A stretch of DNA of 64,000 nt. Origin: an uncultured Planctomycetaceae bacterium. GTDB taxonomy: Bacteria > Planctomycetota > Planctomycetia > Planctomycetales > Planctomycetaceae. The notes below the pieces were generated by a model. That model made no database searches. It saw only the letters and a list, made by a program, of their open reading frames with translations, and had not been told where the DNA came from. This document shows positions 17,658 to 24,943 of this stretch, piece by piece. Every line of letters begins with the position of its first letter. Positions within the stretch are counted from its first letter, which is position 1. Made by a program: the position numbers and the translations under genes. The stretch spans positions 186,001 to 250,000 of the forward strand of contig CALSLT010000009.1 of the NCBI GenBank assembly GCA_943787265.1, read 5' to 3'.

Positions 17658-19292
17658 CTACGACTTTGAATCAATCTCGATCGGGTTGACTCGTTCGAAG
17701 ACGGCTTGCCCGTCCTGGCGAAACAGCAGTTTCCAGTCGTCTTCGTCGTGCAGGCGATGAACCATCGGCTCGCGATATTCTTCATCGATTACCACGGTGT
17801 TGATGCCGTAGCGTTTGAGCATGGCCAGCCAGCTACCCTGCATCTGAACAATGCCCATGTAATCGTTCCAGACGTCTTCCGGAACGAGATGGCAGTGCGA
17901 CGCGACAAAGACTTTCATGTCCTTCGGCCCAGCCCACATCAGGTAGTCGCCCCATTCGTACGTGCAGAAGACAAGGCCGTCCGGCGGATTCTCTTTCAGA
18001 TATTCTGCGGCAGCGACTGGAGTCAGACGGCTGACCGGTACTCGATCCGTGACTTTCTGCACGTCTTTCCCAGCAGCCAAGGCCAGCGTTGCGGTTCCGA
18101 TATGCGAAAGCTCGAAGAAGATAAAGACGATGCCCATAACGACGATCGTCCAGAGGCTCGCTCGAACCGGTGGCTCAGGCGAAATTTCGCCGCCCTGCCA
18201 TTTTCGGAAAGCAGCTCCGGCATGAATCGCTGCGAAGCAGCCAGCCAGCGGACCCCACCAGACCAGCATTCGTGACGTCCACAGAGCGGCTGCTCCGAAG
18301 ACTGTCAGAGTGAGAACTTCTGCAGTTGAGACTCGACGAGGGCTGACTCGATAGACCATGAACAGGATCAGAGCCGCAGCGGCAGCCGCCTGTCCCTGAG
18401 CCAGGCGGATGTGCAGAGACTTCCACTCGACAATCGATTGCAGATTCGGATTGCTTCCGAAGCTGAGAACTTGTGTGTAGAGGCTCAGTCCGTACGGGTT
18501 GAGCAATGCGGCGACTGCTCCAAGTTCCGTCAGCAGAACGAGTCGGCGAAGTTTGTTGTCCCGAAACAGGCTGGCGAGTTTGCCTGTCCGCCGGACAAGG
18601 TCGACACCTCGGCCGATGATGAAGCAGCCAAGTAAGCCCAGTCCGACGACGAAAGAACCGTGCATGTTCGCCCAGAGAGCAAACATGGCAGGTACGACGA
18701 GCCAGTTTTTGTTCGACCATTCACGTCGAAGCAGGATCGAAAGCAGGACGCTGTAGAAAAGGAATCCGACGATCTGTGGTCGATGGACGATGAGTTGTTG
18801 ATACTCAACCCACATTGTCAAAGCGAAACCGCCCAGAGCGAACATTGCACTGTGCGTGCAGTTGTAGACTCGGCGAGTGACGGCGGCAAAGGCTGCGGCG
18901 ACGCAGAAAGCGAACAGGAACGTGATCGCGGCTTTGCCCACGACTTGATACCCGCCGTACGCGATCAACTGGCTGAGCCAGGCTGAGTTCAGAAACGGGA
19001 CACCGTGCGAAAGCGGCATCAGCGGTTCTGTTGTCGGCAGCGTTCCAGTTTCCCAGAGCAGCCGACCGTAGCTGAGGTGTCCCCAGACGTCGGTGTGAGC
19101 GATCGGTCGCAGACGATCGAAGAAGAAGTATGTCATGCCGATCAGGAACGCGAACCCGGCGCTGATGGCCGGCATGCGGAACCAGTCCGGAAGTTTGTCT
19201 TCCAGCATATTCACATCGGCAACCGACGGATCGTAATCCGGGTCGGGAGTTTCAGCGTCGTTTACTTCGGTCTCAGTCACGGAAGTTGACAT
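17658..19292 (-). CDS. Polytopic membrane protein, glycosyltransferase-C-like
   Basis: 544 residues with roughly ten membrane helices (from FLIGMTYFFFDRLRP near the start to IVVMGIVFIFFEL) and a soluble C-terminal region of about 110 residues. The first extracytoplasmic loop has HTDVWGHLSYGRLLWETG. An acidic residue in this loop is typical of GT-C transferases using polyprenyl-phosphate sugars, so a glycosyltransferase-like role is possible. The start MSTSVTETE has GGAGA nine bases upstream; the longer frame is unlikely. It is the first gene of a likely two-gene unit with the toroid protein downstream. The sugar and acceptor are unknown. Confidence 0.7.
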   Translation of the reverse strand: MSTSVTETEVNDAETPDPDYDPSVADVNMLEDKLPDWFRMPAISAGFAFLIGMTYFFFDRLRPIAHTDVWGHLSYGRLLWETGTLPTTEPLMPLSHGVPFLNSAWLSQLIAYGGYQVVGKAAITFLFAFCVAAAFAAVTRRVYNCTHSAMFALGGFALTMWVEYQQLIVHRPQIVGFLFYSVLLSILLRREWSNKNWLVVPAMFALWANMHGSFVVGLGLLGCFIIGRGVDLVRRTGKLASLFRDNKLRRLVLLTELGAVAALLNPYGLSLYTQVLSFGSNPNLQSIVEWKSLHIRLAQGQAAAAAALILFMVYRVSPRRVSTAEVLTLTVFGAAALWTSRMLVWWGPLAGCFAAIHAGAAFRKWQGGEISPEPPVRASLWTIVVMGIVFIFFELSHIGTATLALAAGKDVQKVTDRVPVSRLTPVAAAEYLKENPPDGLVFCTYEWGDYLMWAGPKDMKVFVASHCHLVPEDVWNDYMGIVQMQGSWLAMLKRYGINTVVIDEEYREPMVHRLHDEDDWKLLFRQDGQAVFERVNPIEIDSKS

Positions 19293-19678
19293 GGAATGAC
19301 CGTCTCCTGAAGAGCAGAGGCAGGCGGAACTGGCCCGGACAGCCTGGGTGAGATTGGTTGAAACAGCCGACGCGAGCACCCGAAGACAGGCTTCGAAACT
19401 CACTCTTCGACCGGATCACGGAGGTATTCATCCAATTGTGCAGGCGCCTAAGGTTGTGTCAAAGTTTAGGTTGCACAGCGGTCCGGAAAGTCGGGCGTTT
19501 TGTGTTGCTCGGTCCGGTTGCGCCGCCAGAATCGTTTTTTGCGATTACATCGGTTCGAGGCGTTTCAGTGACGCCGACGAGTTTCGACTGGCTGAGATGT
19601 AACGCTCCGCGGTTAGTTCATTAGTCTAAAAGATTAGGAACAGACGTTGATCCGTCGGCGACGCAAGAAGGGCAGAAA
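19293..19678. other. Divergent intergenic region
   Basis: 386 bases between a minus-strand membrane protein gene and the plus-strand heme/toroid gene. It should carry both promoters. I see no convincing -35/-10 pair, repeat or RNA gene. Confidence 0.4.
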
Positions 19679-20842
19679 ATGAAGTATCGAATCATTCTGG
19701 GACTGATTGTGTTGCTGCTTGGCGCGTTCGGCTCGGCGGTTCACGCTCAGAGTGACGAACCAGCTTCGGCAGCCGAAGTCCAGACGGCCGTCGAGAAGGG
19801 GTTGTTCTTTGTCGAGAAAACAGCGATCGCCTGGTGGAAGAAAGAAAAGTGCGTTTCGTGCCACGACGGACCGATGCTCATGTTTTCTCACAATATCGCC
19901 AAGCGGCGGGGATTTCCGATCGACCAGAAGAAACTCGATTTCTGGATGGATGAATGGATCGTGCCCGGCAGTCTGACTCACAAACGGAAGGACGGCCGCA
20001 AGGATGCGGGTGGGATGGTCCTTGCTCCGATCACGATGCTTTTTCGGGATCTGGATCGAGACACGGATCCCGCTCGTGTCGAAAACCTCGCGAGAATTAT
20101 GCAGATTGCCGGCAAGGACTGGCAGAAGGAAGACGGCAGTTGGGAGACGTCGGTCGGGTTCGACTATCGACCGTGGATTGCGTTGGCGCTGGAGTCGTAC
20201 CAGAAATCTGATATGCCGAAAGACGATCCGATTCACGCCGCGATCGCTGACCGAGGCCGACGAACGGAAGTCTTGTTGCAAAGCATCGAGCGGCCAGTTT
20301 CTGAGATTTCTGAGGAGCTCGCCGGCTGGCTGGTTTACGAGCATCGCCGAGGCAACGAGGAGCGGAAGCAGTTGCTTCTCAAAGAACTTCTCAGCCGCCG
20401 CCGTGACGACGGCATGTGGGGGATCAAGGTGGAGTCGGAGTATGGGCATTACCTGGTAACAGGTTCGGTCCTGTTCGCGTTGACGACGATCGGCATGGAC
20501 ACCAGCGACCCAGTTGTCCGGGAAACTCAGAGAGTTCTGCTGGACGGTCAGCAGGAAGGCGGCCATTGGGAAGAAGGTGGTCGCATCTTCGACGACGGCG
20601 CAGACACGTTGAATGATGTCTTCCAGTGCGGAGCCACCGCCGTCGCGTGTGCGGCCCTCAGCCAGACGATCAAGCTTCCAGATGGAGCGAAACGGCTCTT
20701 CACTCCCGATCAGAAATTAGCTCAGGCCGTAGACGAAATGGCCGCAGCCGCCGCAAAGGACGACGACGGAAAGGCTGAGAAATCGATGAAGAAGATCGAA
20801 ATGCCGGAAGAATCGGCCGATGGAGAAGCTTCTGAGGACTAA
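19679..20842 (+). CDS. Exported alpha/alpha-toroid protein with a c-type heme motif
   Basis: 387 residues. The signal peptide is MKYRIILGLIVLLLGAFGSA, cut near VHA-QSD. Early in the mature part is KCVSCHDGPM (CxxCH at about residues 58-62), a heme c attachment motif. The rest is helical with toroid-like repeats: DGSWETSVGFDYRPW, DGMWGIKVESEYGHYLVTGSVLFAL, GGHWEEGGRIF. The tail is acidic and Ala/Lys-rich. The combination of CxxCH and a prenyltransferase/squalene-oxidase-like toroid recurs in planctomycetes with unknown function. It is in tandem with the ABC-F gene 91 bases downstream, but their functions seem unrelated. Confidence 0.7.
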   Translation: MKYRIILGLIVLLLGAFGSAVHAQSDEPASAAEVQTAVEKGLFFVEKTAIAWWKKEKCVSCHDGPMLMFSHNIAKRRGFPIDQKKLDFWMDEWIVPGSLTHKRKDGRKDAGGMVLAPITMLFRDLDRDTDPARVENLARIMQIAGKDWQKEDGSWETSVGFDYRPWIALALESYQKSDMPKDDPIHAAIADRGRRTEVLLQSIERPVSEISEELAGWLVYEHRRGNEERKQLLLKELLSRRRDDGMWGIKVESEYGHYLVTGSVLFALTTIGMDTSDPVVRETQRVLLDGQQEGGHWEEGGRIFDDGADTLNDVFQCGATAVACAALSQTIKLPDGAKRLFTPDQKLAQAVDEMAAAAAKDDDGKAEKSMKKIEMPEESADGEASED

Positions 20843-20933
20843 TCGGAATCTCGGCTACCGCTCGGTTCAAGACGCAACGCCAACAGCCTAACATCCGCCG
20901 CTTCAACCTCTGACGCGATGACCGGATTGTAAA

Positions 20934-22715
20934 ATGGCTGTGCTGCTGCAGATTCTGGACGCTCATAAGAGCTACGGCGAACAAGTGCTTCTCGACGGAG
21001 CCGAAGCGACGCTGATTGAAGACGTGAAAGTCGGATTCATCGGTCGTAACGGAGCTGGCAAGTCGACGCTGCTGAAGATTCTTCTTGATGAGGAAGAACT
21101 CGATCGCGGAGAAGTCGTTCGGCATCCGCATTTGCGAGTCGGCTATCTGAGGCAGCACGACCCGTTTGAGCCGGGTGAGTCGGCTCTCGACTTCCTGATT
21201 CGCGACAGCGGTCAGCCGGACTGGAAGTGCGGCGAAGTCGCGGGCGAGTTCGAACTCAAAGGTGCCTACCTCGAAGGTCCGGTCAAAGAACTCTCCGGCG
21301 GTTGGCAGACGCGAGTCAAACTGGCGGCACTGCTTCTTCACGAGCCGAACCTGCTTCTGCTCGATGAACCGACAAACTTCCTCGACCTGCGAACTCAGAT
21401 TCTGCTCGAACACTTCCTGCGTAACTACCGCGAAGCTTGCCTGATCGTGTCGCATGATCGAGCTTTCTTGACCGCGACGTGCAGCCACACGCTCGACCTG
21501 GATCGAGGCATCCTGACGTTGTACCGGGGCAAGGTGGGTGAGTATCTCGAAAAGGTCGCCGAAGAGCGGGACCGCGTTGAACGCGCGAACGCCGGCATCG
21601 TTGCCAAGCAGAAGCAGCTTCAGAGGTTCATCGATAAGAACCGAGCTAACGCCAACACCGCATCGCAGGCACGTTCCAAAGCGAAGCAGCTTGAGCGGTT
21701 GCAGACATCGGAAATCGAAGCCGACGAACCCAATGCATTTATTCGAACGCCAGTCGTCGAGCCTCGACGTGGGCCGGCAGTCCGTTGCCAGAATCTTTCG
21801 ATTGGCTATCCGGACCACACCGTCGCAACCGGCATCGACGTTGAGATCGAGCACGGCGAGCGAGCGGCCATCGTCGGTGACAACGGCCAGGGCAAGACGA
21901 CGTTCCTGCGAACTATCGTCAATTCACTCGACCCGGTTTCTGGAAAAGTGAAGTGGGGCTACGGCTGCGACATCGGTACCTACGCCCAGCACGTTTACAC
22001 GACGCTTCCGCCGAACGAAACGGTGCAGGGCTACCTTGACTACCACGCGCTGCCTGGTACGTCGATGCAATCGATTCTGAAGGTCGCCGGCGCGATGTTG
22101 TTCAAAGGCGCCGCGGTTAAGAAGAAGATCTCCGTGCTTTCGGGGGGCGAGCGTGCTCGACTCTGCATGGCCGGACTTTTGCTCAATGAACACAACATTC
22201 TGATCCTCGACGAACCTGGCAACCATCTGGACGTCGACACGATCGAAGCGCTCGCCACGGCGCTGCTCGATTACAAAGGGACAGTCATCTTCACGAGCCA
22301 CGATCGGCACTTCATGAGCCGCATCGCGACCAGCGTGATCGAAGTCCGCGACGGCAAAGTGACGAACTACGGCGGCGATTACGAAGCTTACCTTTACGCC
22401 GTCAACCGCGAGATCGACGAGGGAGAACGTGCCCGCAATGCATCATCAAAAGGTGCCAAGGGCAAACCCATGAAAACGGCAGACAGGCCAGTAATCCGGG
22501 ATGAACGCAAGGTACGCAAAGAGCTGTCGAAGAACGAAAAACTGATCGCCCGGCTCGACAAAGAAAAGAACGAGTTCAACGCTCAGCTCCTCAACGAGAC
22601 TGATCCTGACGAAGCTATGCGGCTCCACAACGAAGTGACTCGTCTCACCGAAGAACTCATCGCGGCCGAAGAACGCTGGTGTGAACTTCAGGAAGAGCTT
22701 GAATCAGTGTCGTGA
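20934..22715 (+). CDS. ABC-F family ATPase
   Basis: 593 residues with two ABC ATPase domains and no membrane segments, as in ABC-F proteins that act on ribosomes. Domain 1: Walker A GRNGAGKST, signature KELSGGWQTR, Walker B LLLLDEPTNFLD. A charged linker (about 205-265) carries the ABC-F helical hairpin region. Domain 2: Walker A GDNGQGKTT, signature LSGGERARL, Walker B ILILDEPGNHLD, where the usual T is replaced by G. The C-terminal 90 residues form a Lys/Glu-rich coiled coil like that of Uup/YfmR-type members. The closest functional type cannot be told; general translation-factor roles are most likely. Confidence 0.9.
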   Translation: MAVLLQILDAHKSYGEQVLLDGAEATLIEDVKVGFIGRNGAGKSTLLKILLDEEELDRGEVVRHPHLRVGYLRQHDPFEPGESALDFLIRDSGQPDWKCGEVAGEFELKGAYLEGPVKELSGGWQTRVKLAALLLHEPNLLLLDEPTNFLDLRTQILLEHFLRNYREACLIVSHDRAFLTATCSHTLDLDRGILTLYRGKVGEYLEKVAEERDRVERANAGIVAKQKQLQRFIDKNRANANTASQARSKAKQLERLQTSEIEADEPNAFIRTPVVEPRRGPAVRCQNLSIGYPDHTVATGIDVEIEHGERAAIVGDNGQGKTTFLRTIVNSLDPVSGKVKWGYGCDIGTYAQHVYTTLPPNETVQGYLDYHALPGTSMQSILKVAGAMLFKGAAVKKKISVLSGGERARLCMAGLLLNEHNILILDEPGNHLDVDTIEALATALLDYKGTVIFTSHDRHFMSRIATSVIEVRDGKVTNYGGDYEAYLYAVNREIDEGERARNASSKGAKGKPMKTADRPVIRDERKVRKELSKNEKLIARLDKEKNEFNAQLLNETDPDEAMRLHNEVTRLTEELIAAEERWCELQEELESVS

Positions 22716-22859
22716 TCTGTGAAGCAGACCACGGAGCAGCCTTGTTCATTGAGCAATGATTCCGTCCAGTCAGTGGTCAAGCCGTTGCAGGAACGGCTAC
22801 GCTGTTGGCATGTTGACTCCTGCCGGAGTCGAACTTCCGTTCACAGATTGGAGATTACC

Positions 22860-23417
22860 ATGAACAGGCTTCTGGTATCGTCTCTCGCTTTAGCCATTGC
22901 TGCGACTACCGCAGTTGGCTTCGCGGCAGACGATGTAAAATCCGGGCTGCAACTTGGCGAGCACGCCGGGTTCTTCCTGGTCAAAGACGTGACTGGTCCG
23001 AACAAGGACAAGTCACTTTGCTACCGCTGACGCTACGGTAAACGTCCCGTCGCCGCGATTTTCACGCGAACGATTTCGGACGACCTGACCGGTCTGGTCA
23101 GGAAGCTTGATGAAGCTGTTGCGAAGAACAAAGACAAGGATATGAAGTCTTTCGTCGTTCTGTTGACGAATGACCCGGATGCTGATGAGCCGAAACTTGA
23201 AGCTCTTGCGAAGAAGCACAACATCAAGGCGGTTCCGCTGACGATGTTTGATGGAGTTGCCGGTCCTGCGAAATATAAAATTTCAAAGGATGCAGAGACG
23301 ACCGTTCTGCTCTGGAAGGGCTTATCTGTTAAGGCGAACCACGCCTTTGCGAAAGGTAAGTTCAAGAAGGAAAGCACGGTTGCTGTTCTGAAGGATCTCG
23401 ACAAAATCCTCAAATAG
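22860..23417 (+). CDS. Thioredoxin-like exported protein with in-frame TGA in a CxxC motif: candidate selenoprotein (or nonsense-disrupted gene)
   Basis: A single frame of 185 codons interrupted once by TGA at 23028-23030 (codon 57). The start has GGAG seven bases upstream. Residues 1-22 are a signal peptide (MNRLLVSSLALAIAATTAVG). The TGA lies in LCYR-[TGA]-RYGKRPV, so with Cys54 it forms C-Y-R-U, the spacing of a CxxC redox motif. Downstream coding is uninterrupted and thioredoxin-like: VAAIFTR, SFVVLLTNDP, KAVPLTMF (a possible cis-Pro) and a final strand TTVLLWKG. RNA from the TGA onward can fold: 23028-23032 with 23048-23052, then 23035-23037 with 23043-23045, closing a GUAAA loop. A strong terminator follows. 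The alternatives are a TGC-to-TGA mutation or a sequencing error. No Sec machinery lies in the window. Confidence 0.7.
23028..23052 (+). promoter_or_regulatory. Putative SECIS-like hairpin at the in-frame TGA
   Basis: Starting at the TGA itself, TGACG pairs with CGTCG (five pairs, the first a G-U). A 2x2 internal loop follows, then ACG pairs with CGT around the loop GTAAA, which begins with G-U as bacterial SECIS loops do. The loop is only seven bases after the TGA, closer than in characterised bacterial elements, so this is a weak candidate. A second small stem (CGCG/CGCG) lies about 26 bases after the TGA. Confidence 0.3.
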
Positions 23418-23483
23418 ACGACGAACGTTTGTCAAACGGCATTGCATTGACGACTCCGGCAGAACGTCGTAGCTGAAAGAGTT

Positions 23484-23518
23484 AAAGCCCGGCCTCATAA
23501 CGAGGCCGGGCTTTTTTT
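23484..23518 (+). terminator. Strong rho-independent terminator
   Basis: A 13-base perfect stem (AAAGCCCGGCCTC with GAGGCCGGGCTTT), a five-base loop and a run of seven Ts. It lies between the thioredoxin-like gene and the convergent DUF1552 gene. The A-run on the left side means it could also work for the minus strand. Confidence 0.92.
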
Positions 23519-23558
23519 GTGAACGTTCTTGCGACTGTTAATCTTCGAGCAGAAGCGT

Positions 23559-24899
23559 CTATGCGACAACTTCGAACATCTCGCCCGAGCTGTCTACGAA
23601 TGATTCGACTGGCACGTCCAGCCGGTCGAGTACGGTGACGAAGAGGTTTGACAGAGGTGTCTTGTCGTCGAATTTCAGGAACTGGTTGTGCTGCAGGCCG
23701 AGGCCGTTTCCACCCGCAAACAGAAGCGGGTAATTCGAGTTGTTGTGAGTTGTGCTGTTGCTGCTTCCGTAAAAGGCCATCGTGTTGTCGAGCAGCGTGC
23801 CTTCCCCTTCGGGAGCTGACTGCAGCCGCTTCAGGAAGTCGGCGAACAATCCGGCCATGAACTGATCCCACTTGCCGAGGTCTTCGGCGCCTTCGGGTTT
23901 GTTCCAGCCGTGAGCCAGCTTGTGCAGCGTTCCGTTGAAACCAAGCAGCTGCGGAAACTTCATGCCCTTCGTGGTGAAGTCACCCATGCTCGCGATCTGG
24001 TACGTCGCCAGTCGCGTCGAGTCCGTTCTGAAGGCCAGGTAAATCAGGTCGTACATCGTGCGGATGTATTCGTTGGGGGCTTCATCGTCGGATTCCAGAT
24101 GAAGCAGTGCGCGGTCCTCGTCAGTCAGTTCTGGGCGAAGAATTGTCAGCCATGCTTGAGACCGCTTAACTCGTTCTTCGATCTGCCGAACCGACGACAG
24201 ATACTCGTCCATTTTCTGTTTGTCCTGATTTCCCAATTGCCGACGCAGCGAACGTGAATGATCGAGGACTTGATCCAGCATGCTTCCGGCACTGAGTAAC
24301 CGCCGACGTTGCTGCTTGACTCCGGCGTCGCCAGTTCCAAACAGTCGATCGAAAATTGTTTGCGGTTGGTTGATCGCCGGGATGGGATTCCCATTCTGGT
24401 TGAACGAAAGAGTGCTCGTCCTGGTCGGCTCGCCCACGCCGCCATCCGTTGACATGACGAGCGATGAAAAGCGTGTTTGCTTGCCAATCGTTGCTGCCGC
24501 CACCTGGTCAACCGACACGCCGTTCTTGAAGTAGCGTCCGCGGAGTTCGCTGGCGGTCAGAAAAATGTCGCCTGTGTCATGACCGCCCATGCCACGACCA
24601 TTGGGGTGTGAGAGCCCGCCGAGGACAGAAACAGAATCACGCACTGGCTCAAGTGGCTTAAGACTTTCGGTGAATTCGAAGTCGCGACCTTCACCTTTCG
24701 GGAACCATCGCCACTGTGCCTTGTCGTCGTCTTCCTTCGGTAAGCCCACGCCGAAAGGGAAGTAGAATGCGCAAAAACGCTTTGGCACAGACGCTTGTTT
24801 CGCCTTCTGATCTTCGGCCATGCAGTCGAGCCACGGCAGCCCCAGAGCGACACCGGCACCTTTGAGAAACATTCGTCGGTCGAGATGCCAGGACTTCAT
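23559..24899 (-). CDS. DUF1552-domain exported protein
   Basis: 446 residues. The start MKSWHLDRRMFLKGAG has an RR-F-L-K Tat-type leader and a GGAGA ribosome-binding site upstream. The DUF1552 family is recognised from LGLPWLDCMA after the leader, RFCAFYFPFGVG, and the later LGGLSHPNGRGMGGHDTGD and NTMAFYGSSNSTTHNNSNYPLLFAGG segments. It lies 44 bases downstream of the DUF1592/1588 heme gene. That pairing is the standard two-gene unit of planctomycetes and myxobacteria. The biochemical role of the pair is unproven; it is thought to act with periplasmic heme oxidoreduction on complex organic matter. Confidence 0.92.
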   Translation of the reverse strand: MKSWHLDRRMFLKGAGVALGLPWLDCMAEDQKAKQASVPKRFCAFYFPFGVGLPKEDDDKAQWRWFPKGEGRDFEFTESLKPLEPVRDSVSVLGGLSHPNGRGMGGHDTGDIFLTASELRGRYFKNGVSVDQVAAATIGKQTRFSSLVMSTDGGVGEPTRTSTLSFNQNGNPIPAINQPQTIFDRLFGTGDAGVKQQRRRLLSAGSMLDQVLDHSRSLRRQLGNQDKQKMDEYLSSVRQIEERVKRSQAWLTILRPELTDEDRALLHLESDDEAPNEYIRTMYDLIYLAFRTDSTRLATYQIASMGDFTTKGMKFPQLLGFNGTLHKLAHGWNKPEGAEDLGKWDQFMAGLFADFLKRLQSAPEGEGTLLDNTMAFYGSSNSTTHNNSNYPLLFAGGNGLGLQHNQFLKFDDKTPLSNLFVTVLDRLDVPVESFVDSSGEMFEVVA

Positions 24900-24943
24900 C
24901 GCAGGTCTCCAGATGCGGCGTTTTATGTTGCCGGCCAGAATTC

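Noticed and set aside
19634..20566. 310-residue minus-strand open frame
   Set aside because: Antisense to the heme/toroid gene with signal peptide and CxxCH; no supporting features.
20700..21854. 384-residue minus-strand open frame
   Set aside because: Antisense to the ABC-F gene, no ribosome-binding site or domain pattern.
22719..23030. 103-residue frame beginning upstream of the thioredoxin-like start
   Set aside because: The extra N-terminus precedes a good ribosome-binding site and signal peptide at 22860, and its end is only the in-frame TGA discussed as possible Sec.
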